Position numbers and translations under genes: made by a program. From positions 806,001 to 870,000 of the forward strand of contig LUGG01000015.1 of assembly GCA_001683735.1 (NCBI GenBank): a DNA stretch of 64,000 bases, in the 5' to 3' direction. The stretch comes from Grifola frondosa. Its lineage: Eukaryota; Basidiomycota; Agaricomycetes; Polyporales; Grifolaceae. Below are positions 1-13,289 of the stretch, piece after piece. How positions within the stretch are numbered: the first letter of the stretch is position 1; each line of letters starts with the position of its first letter. The notes beneath the pieces were generated by a model. The model ran no database searches and was not told where the DNA came from. It was given only the letters and a program-made list of their open reading frames with translations.

Positions 1-3000
1 ATGCAGCCGATACTGGGGACCAACCCCTCAACGACGCCTGTCTTAAATACCGCTCCAACGCCCGATCCGCCCGCATCATTATCTACCTTTATTCCTGCCG
101 TCCTGCCACCCTTGATGCGAAACGGGGCAGCCCCTCGTCAGCGCCGCCATCCCAATTTCCAAATCTCCCAATTTCTCGCCGACCCCAAATTCGCCTGATG
201 CCCGCGTAATATCCTGTGAAGACCATCAGAACGATCGGTGATGACACCAATTTACGGAAGGAGCGTACGTAGTACGTACCGTGCGCGAATGCCCTCCGTC
301 CGCATGCCTGTCCCTTCCTGTCGTGGACCCTCTGTCGTGTTCGTGCACCGCTGTGTGTGGTGCGCGCGGAATCCCCGCCCGTCTGCCCGACTGCCAGCTG
401 GCCAGCTAGTGTGCCAGCATGGCCACGGGCGTGACCACCGACGGTCTGCTCGGGGACATGCCCAGTGCTCCCGCACAGCCCGACCGCCGCTTCCAACAAA
501 TCCCGTACCAGAAACAGGGTCATCGACGGCGAGTTCGCATGCGACACATTCGCACCGGCGTACCTGGCGACCACAGCCGGAGCGCTGCGAACGGTAAGAC
601 GTCCCCTTACGAAACGCGCGATCGGAGACTTACCTATTGTGAGCAAATTCCGATCTGTGTGCCGTTCCATGAAGTCTCGACGTGGTGTGGAGGGGAGGGG
701 ACGGGATGCAGATGCAGGTGCAGATGATTCCCTATACGTCCTGCATGTGCATGCACACAGGTTCGGAATGCTGCGGGGGGAGGGAGGGAGGTGAGCGGCG
801 GTGCGCACGGTGTGGGGCGATTGACATGTCGTACGTACGCACATACCTGAAACGCTCCACTGCATCTTCTCGTCTCCGCCGCGCAATCGGCGCCCGTCTT
901 CAGCGCTCAGCCCTGGAGACCGAGGCCTTTTCCTGTTGGACATGGAAGAAGAATTGGGCGTGTGGCAGCAGACGCCGCGTGTCACGACTCTTGTTGATGG
1001 TGGGCTTCGCTCGCTGTCGCCAGATGACCTGACGTGATGTCTGACGTGTCGTCCATCGTCGGCCAACCGTCAAGCATTGAGCGTCGACCAGGAGGACGTG
1101 GTTCCATGATGTGCACTGACAGCAAGGCAGGCGTACACCACCACATTGTTCAAGTCGCGCCGCACGCAGTTCCTCTGTAGCTGTCGGTGACATGCACAAA
1201 CGAACATTCTGACCTGAAAATAGACAAATTCCTTTAGTTAGATCAGTAGCACAAAAGTACGTGACCACCCTTGTTTCATCTAAGAACAACCACGCCGGAA
1301 ATAGCCACCCGGACGCTCGCGATCTTCGGTGGTCAAGATCTGTAAGCTAGCGAGAGCAAACCCTATGCGAGAAACACAGTGTGATTAGGGTTCGAATAGA
1401 AATCGACACGCCGCGATGTCACGCTGAAAAACTCACCGACGCCAAGATCAGATGCGTGTGCCAGCGAGACTCGGTTAGATCGCGAGCCTCGATTACGACG
1501 CATGCACGATTGGAAGATGTGTCGTCGCCGACGAAGCTCCATTGGACAGACACGCCAGACTCGCCTGGTTCGTCTCGTCATGTCTGTGGCGCTCAATATA
1601 TATTTGGACATGTAAATGCTCGAGACGGAGAGAGCACTCACGAGTATTGCATGGACCTGTGGTCCACGAGCCGTGTGTTAATCACATCGCAAACGAATGA
1701 ACTGACTCTGAGTAGTCGAGTTGATAGTCGCACTTCTCGCGATCGAGTCCTGTGTGATTGCCGAAACCGACTGAGTCGAAGAGTTGGAATCCAATCTGTT
1801 GAATAGAACAAATATAGATACTTGGCGACGGGTTGGCTGAATGTACGGGTGAAGCATCAAAGTTCGCGCGTGTCTCGAGCGACTGATTTCGATGCCAGCA
1901 ATGAAAATCACACCGAAAATCACCTGGATCTCGCGAATTGGAGCTTGGATCAGGCTCACAACCCATCGTGCCGCCTGTTCGAGCCGGTCGAGTTGTCTCT
2001 GAGTGAGTATATACGAGTCCGACACGGAGGGACCTTCGGAAACCTGAGAATGTCATGAAACTCAAACAAGACCGGCGCCAGATTGCCAGAAGTTGATAAT
2101 TCAAAAGTTCGCACCAGACCTGTCGTTGCGCGAGATGAGCTGTGAGGTAGTGTTGTGATATCGAGATCATACATATTTCAGAGGTGACAGGTCCCGCCAG
2201 AAAGCAGCTGAGAATTGGAGTAATGAGTCGATTGCCCGCCTATCGCATGTTTCGAATTCGGATGATGTTGCAAAATCTCAGGCTGTTGATGCCCGATGGT
2301 TGAGTGTGCCGAGATTGATTTGTTTGCTAGAGGCTTCAATCTCACGCAGGTCTCCAATCGAATATCAAGGCTGCAAGAAGTTGAAAAGGCCACAGACAAG
2401 TTGGATGACAAGCAAACCGAAAGATTGAGCTCGCGACTTTCTGGATCGGAAGCTTCCGATCTTGTCGATCGGCACCGACGAGTCTCATAGAAAACCACAA
2501 TGACATCAACAGAAAAAACCAATATTTGTATTCATTCTCACTCCGGGACCGAGGTGTCAGTTTGAGTACCAGAATGAGGATGTGTGGCATGATTGTAAAT
2601 GAGCAAGTAAAGCCTACAAGGCAATGAAAGCAACAGGATGATGGGAAAGTGAAGTACAGTGGTTTGACTGCCAGTGGTATGTACAATGGATTAAAAATGC
2701 TAGCAGTGATGGTGAAAACATCAGAATCTGCATGACAATGTATCAGTGGATGTTAAATTGAAACATGATAAATGAGACACTAGAGGTAGTAAAGTGAGGG
2801 AAAAAAAGATAGAACACAAGACTGTCTAGCTATCCCCAAGAATCCGAGCATAGCTTATAAGAGATGTTGTTTTGATTGCAATTGTCTGAATTTGACTGCC
2901 AATCTTTGATTTCCGAATTCTTATCATCCGCTGATAAGGAACAAGAATATCTTATCAGCAGATGTCACATCCACTTTGTGGCATAAAAAATAATGAGTTA

Positions 3001-4700
3001 TCATTCTTATTTTTGGATAAATCACCACTCACAATGCCATGCTATTCTGACAAACCCGTTGGACCAAATCATTTGGAAACATTGATTTTACATCATGAAA
3101 CATCACAGCTGAATTTAGATGTATTTGAATTTTTATTAGCTGCTCCGAGGACATCCGCTCAGAATGTGGGTTGATCACGTCACCATATATTTCTGATTGG
3201 CTAATGAATTCTAGGGTGCAATTATGTCATCAACAAAGTCAGGTCCCATGAGATGTCACGCGTAAATGCCGAGAACATTTGATTTTTCTGAAACATGGAT
3301 GGTTTACAAAATTGACACGCATCAACCAAACATTCGTGGTGACTGCACGTGCTTGTCTGTTTATCGTGTTTAGTACCTTCAGTACTATATAGATGGACAC
3401 TCAACAAGAATGTTCTCGTTTATGCCATCCCTTGATATACCGTCACTATGTCTCCAGATGCTACTATGCTTCAGTCACCCAGTTGCCTCCTTCTCCTCTG
3501 TCTCATCAATGCACCCTCGGGAAGGCTGTTTACATATATCGCCTTCCGGCGAGCGATCAAATATGAGGTTTGCTTATTATGGTGAGTACTCCTCCAATTG
3601 CAGATTTGACATGTCACTGATGATCAGACCATCTTGTGACAGCTGGCACATCATTAAGTGTCGAGTCATAATTGGTATATCTGAAGTATTCAAGCATTTT
3701 GTCATCTCCGGTAGTTATGGGCAAATGTAGTTGGTGAGTCTGTATTTTTGCTACTTTGATGTTCAATGGCTGATTGAATTCCAAGTTTCAGATGTGCATC
3801 TGTCAAGGAGTCTTGTGCAGAGCTTCGTGCAGTGGTCGTGACATGTGAGCTGCGGATTCCATCACCAAAGGCCAAATCAGGCATGAAGCTTGACTTTCAG
3901 GTGCATGCAACAGGAGTCGAGTCATCCTCCCACGATTTGATCACATCAATGGACATTCTCCACCAGTCTTTGTGAGTGATTCACTTCATATTCGAGAAGT
4001 TGCACTAACACATTGTCTGATAGTTCTCGCACACAACATTTTTCTCATGGTCACTCAGATTGCAAGCATCTGAATGTCGTGATCTGGTCAAGTGTCAGTT
4101 GAGATGGCTGCCAGTGCCAGCTTTGCCGCATGCGCTTCCCAAGTAGCTTCTCAAAATGCCCACGAGCTGTCGAATTCCCATGGTCATCCTTGTTCAGGCT
4201 ATAGAATTTCCATATACCTACAAAGTGACCCAAATGTGCGGGCCACCAGACCTGATAGTGAGTCCTGACAAATCCTTGGTATTTGTTCGTGAGTGAATCT
4301 CGTCGTGTCTGAGGATTCCAGCAACTCATGACTTCCGTACCAGTCCTCGAGCAACGATATCATCCTCGGGAGATTCAACACTGCAACACATTTGAATGCA
4401 GCTCAGGCAAGCATACCACTGGCTGAACACCATCTCGAGGTCCCATACTGTCAGCAAGTTTCTAGTACAATGATCCGGAACTTTGTGTAAGTGAAATTGA
4501 CCAGATTTTGATTCTGCGACACTCAGTTTTACTGATACACTTAATACAGGTAGAAACCCGAGCCACATCTCTTGTTGGAATCAACATGACAAGCTTGCAG
4601 GAGATAAATCAATATGTTCGTGGCCATGGTGTCAGAAACCGCAGTATGTCCATCTTGATTAGTTCATTGAAGAACTTGTCTGTTCTCGCTGACCTGCATG
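1..4700. other. No recognised gene in left flank
   Basis: Both strands were read across this stretch. The first ~1.4 kb is GC-rich with overlapping open frames on both strands and no family motif. From 1.4 to 4.7 kb the sequence is more AT-rich. Minus-strand frames around 1.7-2.5 kb and 4.05-4.4 kb look somewhat protein-like (for example the run FTHEQIPRICQDSLSGLVAR near 4.2-4.3 kb), but no start, splice chain or family could be fixed. They may be remnants of decayed mobile elements. A small inverted repeat lies at about 2927-2965. Confidence 0.4.
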
Positions 4701-4703
4701 ATA

Positions 4704-4717
4704 TAGGGTTAGGGTTA
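4704..4717 (+). repeat. Short interstitial telomere-like repeat (TTAGGG type)
   Basis: The sequence TAGGGTTAGGGTTA is seen directly, a little over two units of the TTAGGG repeat used by many filamentous fungi at telomeres. It lies about 270 bp beyond the last recognisable codon of the truncated potassium transporter. Two units can arise by chance, so it is only suggestive of a healed break or subtelomeric joint. Confidence 0.5.
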
Positions 4718-4984
4718 CACTTTCCGGAAACAGAAAGAGAAACAGAAAGAGCGAGAAGATCGCGTCAGTCGTGTCAGTGCTGATGTCGCGGTCGGAAAAT
4801 GTGTCTGGACGGGCATGCACATGTATGTATGTACGAGGGGAGGACTGACCACGCTGGCCGTGCGCTTTGGTGAGTCTGCCGCCATGCGCACGGCCGGCTG
4901 CCACACAATAATGCGAGCTCCCCGCGGGAGGGGAAACCATGTCAGTATGATGACAGAAATTGGTCGAAACAAGGCAAATTTTTC

Positions 4985-6656
4985 GTGTTTTTTCAACTCT
5001 GCAGCCAATCGTCGCACAAAAACGTAAGCATCTTCTCAAAATAATCACATGTGGCATGGGAAATCCACCGAACCCTCTGTGTAGTGTCCGTCTCTCCGAC
5101 GGCGGCATGTCGTACGGCGCCGTCGCTGTCCGTGGTAGCGACATCGTCGGTCTACGAAACGATCCTGCAATCCAACGTAAATTGCACATCGTGTAATGGA
5201 GGCGCAATCACGAAAATACTCACTCCGATCAGAAGATACATGTTGCCTAACTTCACCATCGCGATCACCGCTCTCATCCGTTTGGTCATCAACACTTGTT
5301 CTGTCCACAGCGTTCAGCTCGCGTTCGGGTGCGGCGTTGACGTGAACTCCACCGTCTGAGTGCGTGGTATCGACGGAGACCTCGACTGAGAAGCAACATT
5401 GATCGTTTGAGAGCGGTGAAACGACCGTGCCCCTTCTGCAAGTTAGCTCAAAACAAGTATCATAACCGGCTACGGCACCTACCTCGAATCAGCGGCGAAG
5501 CGGACGACTGGTGCAGTGTGCCAGGGTCCGACAGATGACGCTCACGTCTGTTCGCCAACCATCAGCCACATACGCTCCGAACGAAGCCCCAACGTCAAAC
5601 TCACAACTTTCCCCACCATCTCGAGTGCTAGACTCGACCGACGCCCCTGATGCACCCGCCCTCGAACAGAGACTTTTGTGGCCCTAGCCGACCGTCGTCC
5701 TGAGCTCGACCACCCGACTCGGACTGTCCTTCGCTGATCCAGCCACTCGGATCCACCAGTTTCGGTGCGTCGTTCATCCTCCGTATCATGTCAGGCCTCA
5801 TCGAAACTGTCCGTGCTCTCTATCCGGACTCTCTTCGCCCAGCCTCAAGTCGTCAAACGACGTCAGGCGCGTACGCCGGGGAACCGCAGAGCCTTTCCCA
5901 CCCGTCGCCACCACGGCACAACGCGCACTCTCACGGGAGCATGCACCTGGGCCGCCACCCTGCGCGCCATCTCCGTCTTGATGATCCGTCGAATTTGCGC
6001 GCGAAGAAACTTCTGCACTCGCGACCTGAATCAGACTCTCCGACAATGTGCGAAGAACGCTCACGAACCTCCGGATATACACCATCACCCATGCAACCAA
6101 AACCTAATGTATTGTTCGACCGGTCACCAACACAGAACGGCGAAGTCATGCAACGACGGCAAGACTTACCGGGCTGCCCAGGCACATCTGGATGAAGAGC
6201 AACACTTGCTGAAACGGAGTCAAGGAGCTCAAGTTGACGGTGGTCAAACCACACACGGTCATGGCGCTAACGCAGTTGTACAAGCAGTCTATGTAGGCGA
6301 TGGGAAATTCCCGTTGCAAGCAAAGAGTATTCCGGAGAATATGAGAGGTGTGAAGGTGCTAAATGAAAAGCGTCAGCGGGCGTCGATACCACGAGTGACC
6401 GCTAATTCGTGAAGGCCAGCGGCGGAGTCAAAATGACTAGACCGGCGAGTCTCGATGATACCAACGGGCCTCGCACAGATGACCATTCTGTGCGTACCCC
6501 GCGCCTGCTGCGTGCGCCAACATGTGAATCACGCGAAGGAGAGAAGGACGCACAAAAATATGATATGCACCCGATAGAAATTAGGTGATGTCGGACATAG
6601 GAAGCAAACGGTTTTGAGTGATTTCGGGAGCAGCGTCGAGCAGGCAACGAGGGCAT
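4985..6656 (-). pseudogene. TRK1: TRK-family potassium transporter, N-terminal fragment
   Basis: TRK proteins are plasma-membrane K+ transporters built from repeated membrane-pore-membrane units. Only the N-terminal part is present. From ATG at 6654-6656 the frame reads into SYVRHHL then NFYRVHIIF. A 195-nt intron (6359-6553) follows, then TFTPLIFSGILFA and the diagnostic SAMTVCGLTTVNLSSLTPF, an intron, VLVAWVMVYIRR, SFFARKF and a long hydrophilic loop with RPDMIRRM and LVDPSGWIS. The last family-like stretch is RGFGGFPMPH near 5.05 kb, followed by RVEKTRK. The remaining membrane segments, pore loops and C-terminus, normally several hundred residues, are not found downstream. Single-base shifts are inferred near 6590 and 6005. 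The family is clear; whether the loss is real or an assembly joint is not. Confidence 0.7.
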
Positions 6657-7375
6657 GGACGACTCGGTATTAGATTGTGAATGGCAACACCAAGATAATG
6701 AAAAGCAAGATCAGCTGTGTTGGACGGTCATCGACTCGGTGGTTGATTGTTATTCGGAGCTGAAAGGCAGCATCGACACGCGGTTGCAGTGGGTGAGATG
6801 ACACGAGGGCGACGATGGTGGCGACGAGCAGAAGGCTTCGCACGACGATGAAAATGATAGATTATGCATGTGTAACTTTACTTACACGAAGAAATATTAA
6901 CATATACTATCGCTGTTGTTACAAATTTGCAGGAACTACTTCCACCTCTTCCACACTCCTTGGTTTATATAAAAGTGTATATAGATTATATTGAACATTA
7001 TATGGTATTTTTCAAAGAAATGAAGTAGCAGTTCTTGCATAGAGGCGCAGGCTAGGTGTACCTAAACTAATGAGTCAATACATTTGATTGACCACGGGCG
7101 TCTGATTACGGTATCGTACCGGAGCACGAGCCCATTAAAAAACATTTTCCTTTGCGAACCCCCTTGCTCTTATGAACTGTGAGATTTTCTATGCAATGTT
7201 GAGGCAGAATGCGCGAGACAATTATCTGACAGTACTGTGCGACGTAATGAATACACACTAATATGCAGAGAAACCATCGCATATGCGTGGAATAACAACA
7301 AGATGCAAATGAAAACAGTAGCGAGACAGATGCGAAAAAAAAAACAGTGGCTACGTATAAAATAAATCGGAGTGT
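6657..7375. other. Intergenic, AT-rich
   Basis: This is the region between the start of the TRK fragment and the 3' end of eIF4G. It is AT-rich with TATA-like stretches near 6960-7000 and a short A-run near 7335. I see no coding sequence; it probably holds the TRK promoter and the eIF4G 3' UTR. Confidence 0.5.
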
Positions 7376-10300
7376 CTATGAGGAAAGCAGGGACAGCAGC
7401 TTGTCACAGTCCATCGACTTGCTTGCAAGTCGCGAATTGCGCTCCTCATCAAGGCGGGCGCCCTTCATCATTGTGGCCATGAGATTGAACGCTTCGGCAC
7501 ATCGATCGCAATGTCGTCGAGGATCTCAGCAGCCTGGAGGAAGCCTTGCTCGAAGGATGCCGGGGAACAGAGATCCCGGGATGCTGCTCGCTCGAACAAG
7601 TTCGCGACCAGCTGGGCGTCGGCCTCCTTGGACTCAATGGCAGACATGACAAGCTTGTCGACGAGACGCCACCGGTGATCCACAGGGAGCTTCGTAAAGT
7701 ACACCTCTGCTTCGTTAAGATCTCGGACGCTGAAGAACTCCTTGCAGTCTTCGCCGACCTGCGCTTCCGCCTCGGCTTGCGTCATCGAAGAAGTAGGGGC
7801 CTCGGATTCCTCGTCATCCGAGTTCACCGTTGAGGCAGCAGGCGTCACATCAGCCTTCGCCTCGTCAGACTTCGGTACCGTCCGAGGAAGAAGGTTGAGT
7901 TTCCGTCGCTGAGCAGGGGCCTCCGGAACACCACTTTGGCCAAGGTCGATACTCGCTTTCCGGCTCGGAGGTCGGCTTGTCTTCGACAATGCTGCGGGTT
8001 CGACGGCGAGCTCGGGGTTCTGGCTGAGCATTGAGAACATATTCATGGAGCCACGAGACTCCCGCTTGGTCTCCTTCTTTCCAGCGAAGATACTACTGGG
8101 ACCAAATGTCATCGACGCCGTCTTACTGATCTTGCCGAAATTGGAAAGATCGCCCGCCTTGGGAGGCGGCCGTGGGGCGGAGCTCCCAATGGTAGCCCAA
8201 CCGTCCGGTCCAGTCTGACCGTGCTCTCCTCGCTCGCCGCCTCGTCTCGAGCCGCCCCTGGACATGCTCAGATTACGTTGATAGGCGTCCTTCTCGGTGG
8301 CAGCCTTCTCCTTTGCAGCCTGCAGTAATGATAAGTCAGCCAATAGGACAACAAAAGATCACCTGAAGACGAGACTTACGGCTTCATGTACGGCTGCAAT
8401 GGTTGTTGGGGCAGCAACTTGATTGCGAGGCACCCACTTGCGTTCTCGGAGTTCGATGATATCCTAAACATTCAATTAGCAACACAAACTACGAAATAGG
8501 CTTAAATTCCCATACCTGCAGCATGAACTGCATTCGAGAGTTGACATTGGGGCTCTTGCACAACTCCTTCATCCTGGAGAAGTACACGTCCATATGGGCG
8601 CGAGCCTTCGGAGTATCGAGGATTTGACCGACGGTCGTCAAAAGCTTGCACAAGCTCTCAATCTCCTCTTCCTCGGGATTCTCAACGTTGCCAAGCAGCT
8701 TCTTGACGCATTCATGCATGATACGCTCCGTAAGCATTTGCAACTTGAACAACTCGCCGATGAACTTGATGAGGCCAAGGCCCTGGCGCTTGGCTTTCTG
8801 CGCAGCGTAGTACTCCTCCGAGTAAAGAGCACTTTCTCCGTCTTTGCTTTCCTCAGCAGCAGCCTTCGCCGCCTGGTCCTGAGTAGCCTTCGTCGCAGCC
8901 GCCGCGGCGGTCGCCTCCTTGGCTACCCACCCACGCTCGAAATCCTCCTGGCAGCGATTGAGTAGATACTTGCGGAACAACTGACCACCGGCGATAGGCT
9001 TGCCCTCCGAATTCTTGATCCCATCGTCCTGGACATTCGCGCTAATCTGCTCCATCATCTTGCGACAGAGACGCGCGTACATCTCCGACCAAGTCGCCTC
9101 GTCGGTCGCCTTCTCGAAAACGAGCCGGATGACCTGGATAAGTGTCCGACCATCTTTCTCCTTCTCGGACCTATTTGCCCAGGTGATGATTTGGTCCGAA
9201 ATCGAGTCGAAGCGCTCCATCGTCAGTTTGTTGAGCAGACCCCGAACCTTACGATCTACGACCTCTGGAGAATCCGCATCGGGAGCCTGAACCTTCCTGC
9301 CAAGACTACCTGCTTGCCATCGGTTTGCAGAAGCTTCCAGGGGCGCAACGGGTTCCAAGGACAGTCCACCCGGTAGTGATGATCCCGAGGCAAAGGAACT
9401 TTGCCCGGATGGTCCACCACCAACTTTGTTCTCTTTGTCGCGCCGCCCGCCTCGCTGGCTCCGTGTCCGGCCACTGCCCATAGGGTGGCCGCCTGGACCG
9501 CCTTGGCTAGAAGAACGCACCATAGGTGAAGGCCGACCGAACGGCATACCAGCGGGGCCACCCGACATCGAAGTGGAACGACTAGACATCTGGAAGCGTT
9601 CTTCGCTCGACATCTTGCTACTCGGTGTGGAAAACTGGCCCATCATGTTGAAGGGATTCGGAGGCTTGGGGAAGCCTGAGATACCAAGGCCTATGGAGGC
9701 CTGGCGGGCGGCGGTGGAGGCGGGAGGTGGCATGGATGCGGAGGATGTGCGGCGACCTGAACCACCACGGCTCATAGCGAAATTCTGGTCAGCAGGTTCG
9801 AGGCCAATTGCGTCTAGTGGCGGAAGAGAATCGGGTTTCTCCTTGCAGATGGCCATGAATTGGAGGAGGAATTCGCGATCGTACCTGAACGAAACCATGA
9901 TTTCAGCAGACAGATCACGAAGAAGATTTCTGAATACCTACCTGAATTTGCCCTGCTTTGCGTTCACGTTGAGTTCGACCTTAGGACTTTTGATGCCTTC
10001 AGGGTATGCGATAGAGCCAAGGTCTTCGATGACCCGAGCAGTGGCTAAAGCAGAGGGGAGTGGCGCGGGAATAGGAACCTTTGTCCCTGATAGATCCAAA
10101 GGACCAGGGCGACGCTTGGGTGTCTCCGAATGCACCGCTGTGTCGATGCGTAGCGGACCCTTGTCAGAGACCTTATCCTTGGCCTCTTCCTTTGCAGCGT
10201 CGTCCGCCGCCTCCTCGGCCTCGGGAGCTTCCTCGACTTCGCCCTCTTCTGCAGCCAAAGCCTTCAACTCTTCGGCTTTCTGAGCTGCCTCCTTCGCTAG

Positions 10301-12169
10301 ACGCTCCTCCTCTGCCTTGTGCGCCCGCTCCTCCTCCAGCCGCAACCGCTCCTTCTCCTCTTCCTCCTTCCGGAGTCGTTCTTTGTCTTCTTCCTCCTTA
10401 CGCAGCTTCTCCCTCTCCTCCTCCTCTTTCCGTAACCGTTCCTTCTTCTCCTCCTCCTCCTTGCGCGCCCGCTCCTCCTCTTCTTCCTTCTTCCTTCGCT
10501 CCTCCTCACGCTTCTTCTTTTCCTCCTCTTCAGCAGCACGGCGAGCGGTCTCCTCCGCCGCCTTCTTCAACCGCTCCTTCTCATTCTCCTCCGCAAGCCT
10601 CTTCGCCTTGGCCTCGGGAGTCTCCATCCGAACCACTGTCTTCCGTGCAGGCGAGCTGGGCACGATCACTGGAGGCGACACAACGGGGCCCGCCTTCTTG
10701 AATCGTTCGAGGTCAACTTCAAGCCCGGACCCGTCCTTGATGGTAACTTTCCGTGGAACGAACGTGCTCGCGCTCGAGTTAAGCCGCCCAAGCCCGCCCC
10801 CTGGCGCAGTCGTCGATAATGGTGTGGAGGGTGGCGATGACACGCTGCTCAGGCTCGTGGTGTGCGTGTGCGGTGAAGGCGTCGTATGTGGTGGATGGCC
10901 TGTACTGGGAATAGCGGGGGTAAGCGTAGGCGTGCCGGGTGGGTGAAGCTGGGGAGGTTGCGCGCGGGGTGACATGGGCATGCCACCCATCGGAGGACCG
11001 GGGGACCCTGTTGAGGGTGATGTTGCGGAGGAACTGGCTGTGGCATCCACTGCTGAGGATATTGAACATACTGTTGGTCCATGGCCATGCCGGGATAAGG
11101 ATACTAGTTACATCACTGTCAGTTATCGACTCGATATTCAACCAAATATACTTACATAGTATCCGGGCCACCCTGGCACCGGAACAGGCTGAGGCAGCTG
11201 AGGTGGCCCCATCCGAGGACTCGGCATGCCCGCTGACATCGGCGTAGGTACGGGCACCCCACCTGGCCCTCCAGGAGCACCGGTCGGTCGCCCGTTCACT
11301 GTGCCGTTGGGTATCTGACGAGGGTATGACGGCGAACGAGGGACGCCGCCGGGGCTCGCCCCCGCTCCATTTTGCTGCGGTCTTAACGCGCCGGGAACGA
11401 AAGGAGTGTAAGAATGGGCGCCTAATTGAGAAGGCTGTGGTTGGTGATGCATGCCCTGCTGACCCTGAGTCAGCGTTGCCGAGGGAGGGAGAGACGTCGG
11501 GCGATTTGAGGGAGAGGTGATATCAGATGGCGTTGAGGAGCTCGTCGCAGTCGACGATCCGCTGCTCGGCGACTGGAAGAATTTTTTCACATCTACTTTC
11601 GGGTGAGGTTTATGGGCGGGGGCAGAAGATGACGGCGCAGACGCCGATGCCGACGCTGACGGCGCAGATAAGGAGCTAGTCGATGGCGATGAAGTCGAGG
11701 TCGAGGTGGAAGGTACTCTACCATTAGGTACCGAAGAGGGTGACGCTTGCACGGAGCCAAACTGCTTAATACTCTCTGACTTGATCGGCGGAACAGCTGC
11801 AGGAGAGGATGACATTGGTGCGGCTACGTCGTCTATTGAGCCAAAAGTCACAGACGAGCCTAGATCGATGGGAAAGTAAGGTGAGATGGAGAGAATCCAC
11901 GGGCTGCGGCCTCGAAACATACCTGATTTTATGTGTTGTGACGACCCACGGGTACCTGCGACGCCATCCTTAAATGATACGCCTTGACCAAGCGTGCTTG
12001 GTCGTCTAGAGTGCGTAGCGGTTGCCGGGGAGGTGACAGAGGGCGCGGGAGACTGGGAACGGGTGGAAGGTGCGGTTGAAGTGTTGGTCGGCGGACCCCT
12101 TGCCCAAGCTGACTTTTGCGGTAGCTGGGACGAAATCTTTGGCGCAGAAGCGGTAGCAGATTTGCTCAT
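7376..12169 (-). CDS. Translation initiation factor eIF4G (with MA3 domain)
   Basis: eIF4G is the scaffold of the cap-binding complex eIF4F and joins eIF4E, eIF4A and poly(A)-binding protein. Six coding exons: 12169-11923, 11859-11156, 11103-9942, 9884-8516, 8463-8380 and 8319-7376, plus a 5'UTR intron at 12171-12223. The order is a Ser/Pro-rich N-terminus, a Pro/Gln-rich segment, a long Glu/Lys/Arg coiled coil (about 10.2-10.6 kb), the eIF4E-binding motif YDREFLL placed immediately after an intron, a MIF4G domain (about 9.2-8.5 kb) and a C-terminal MA3 domain ending in MDCDKLLSLLSS. Exon lengths sum to 4510 nt, two short of a multiple of three. Two single-base losses are inferred, in the five-base run at 11000-11004 and at 7491-7492; restoring both gives about 1503 aa. 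The identity is very secure. Confidence 0.93.
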
Positions 12170-12223
12170 TCTGTAACAGACACGGTCAGGAATAAATCGG
12201 AAACAGCGTTGCGAAGAACTCAC

Positions 12224-13289
12224 GAATTGGTGCGATGGGGATGAGATTGATGACTGAACTGGCTGTCGCGTGAAGGGTCGGTCGTGAAAGATGACCTGCC
12301 TGCAGGCGAACGAATGGTCGCGAGGAGGATCGAAGGAGACTTAGAGCTCACAGAAGCGGATGCTGGTGCTCAGCAATCCGTACGGTGTCTGTCCAGGTGG
12401 AAGACGGAGGCAACAAGCGGTGGGACTCCGAACAAAAAATCACCCTGCGGGGATAGGACCCCGAAATTCACGTGGCACCCCTACCCCCGCCATGCGGCAC
12501 CGCAGGGTGACATCACATTTTTGATGGGATGACTTCACTCAAAGGTAAGAAATATATTGACACAGTGTAAACATAAGAAAAGCTGCGAGTCGTTGTACCA
12601 AGCCTCAGAGTATTAATGACCAATAACAACATGATTGCACGCAGAGCTTGAAACAAAAGGCCCCTCTTCAAATGCTGGTAGAAAGAAGGAGCGAGAAAAC
12701 CATAGACCGAAAGAATATTGGTTCTAGCTGGTAGCATTTTTTTCTAAACGTCACAAAATGTCTTTGTCAGTCTGAAGGGTCATAGGTGGTTTTTTGGTGG
12801 TCGTCCTGGTATCTGATGTCAAGGATATCTGCCATTGATCAGAAAGCTGACGGCAGCACCACGACCAACGATAATTTCGCAATAGCAGAATTGCACAGAT
12901 GAATGCAATGCCACCTTAAAAATGGGTAAAACTCGTAATTTATGTTACTCACTTGTACACAAAGTAACGATACATCCATACATAGTGGTAATATTGCCCG
13001 TTCGTAGCACGTCATTTTTTGAACCGGGACCCAAATACAAACGGGCTCAAGAATATCAATCCGTCAATCTGGCATAGAGTCTTGTGAGTCAAGCCCTAGA
13101 GAACCATCGCGAAATGAACCATCCTACTCACAATGTAGCCCGACCCAGTATCATAAGCAGTTGGATTTAGAGTATATCAGCACTGATCTGCGACACGGAT
13201 ATTATCATGTTGGTATCATCGGTAGGGGATATGCTGCATCGTAACGCAAGAGATTGCCACTGAAAGCTTGACACAGAGAACAATGCGTG
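12224..13289. other. Intergenic between eIF4G and dynactin p25
   Basis: This stretch holds the eIF4G promoter and 5' UTR near 12.2-12.5 kb, then AT-rich sequence running to the 3' end of the dynactin gene. Short open frames have no family resemblance. No gene was found. Confidence 0.5.

Noticed and set aside
89..1066. 325-codon minus-strand open frame
   Set aside because: GC-rich region where several frames are open at once; Arg/Thr/His-rich composition typical of chance frames, no motif and no splice context.
1380..1400. GGGTTCGAAT resembling a tRNA B-box
   Set aside because: The following bases do not complete the T-arm and no A-box lies upstream.
10317..10946. 209-codon plus-strand Ser/Arg-rich frame opposite eIF4G
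   Set aside because: It is the antisense reading of the Glu/Lys coiled coil of eIF4G, which automatically yields Ser/Phe/Arg repeats.
11000..11004. Possibility that the first eIF4G frame change is an intron rather than an indel
   Set aside because: No acceptable donor lies nearby that would preserve the flanking Pro/Gln and MPMSPR segments; adding one base also makes the total CDS length divisible by three together with the 7491 site.
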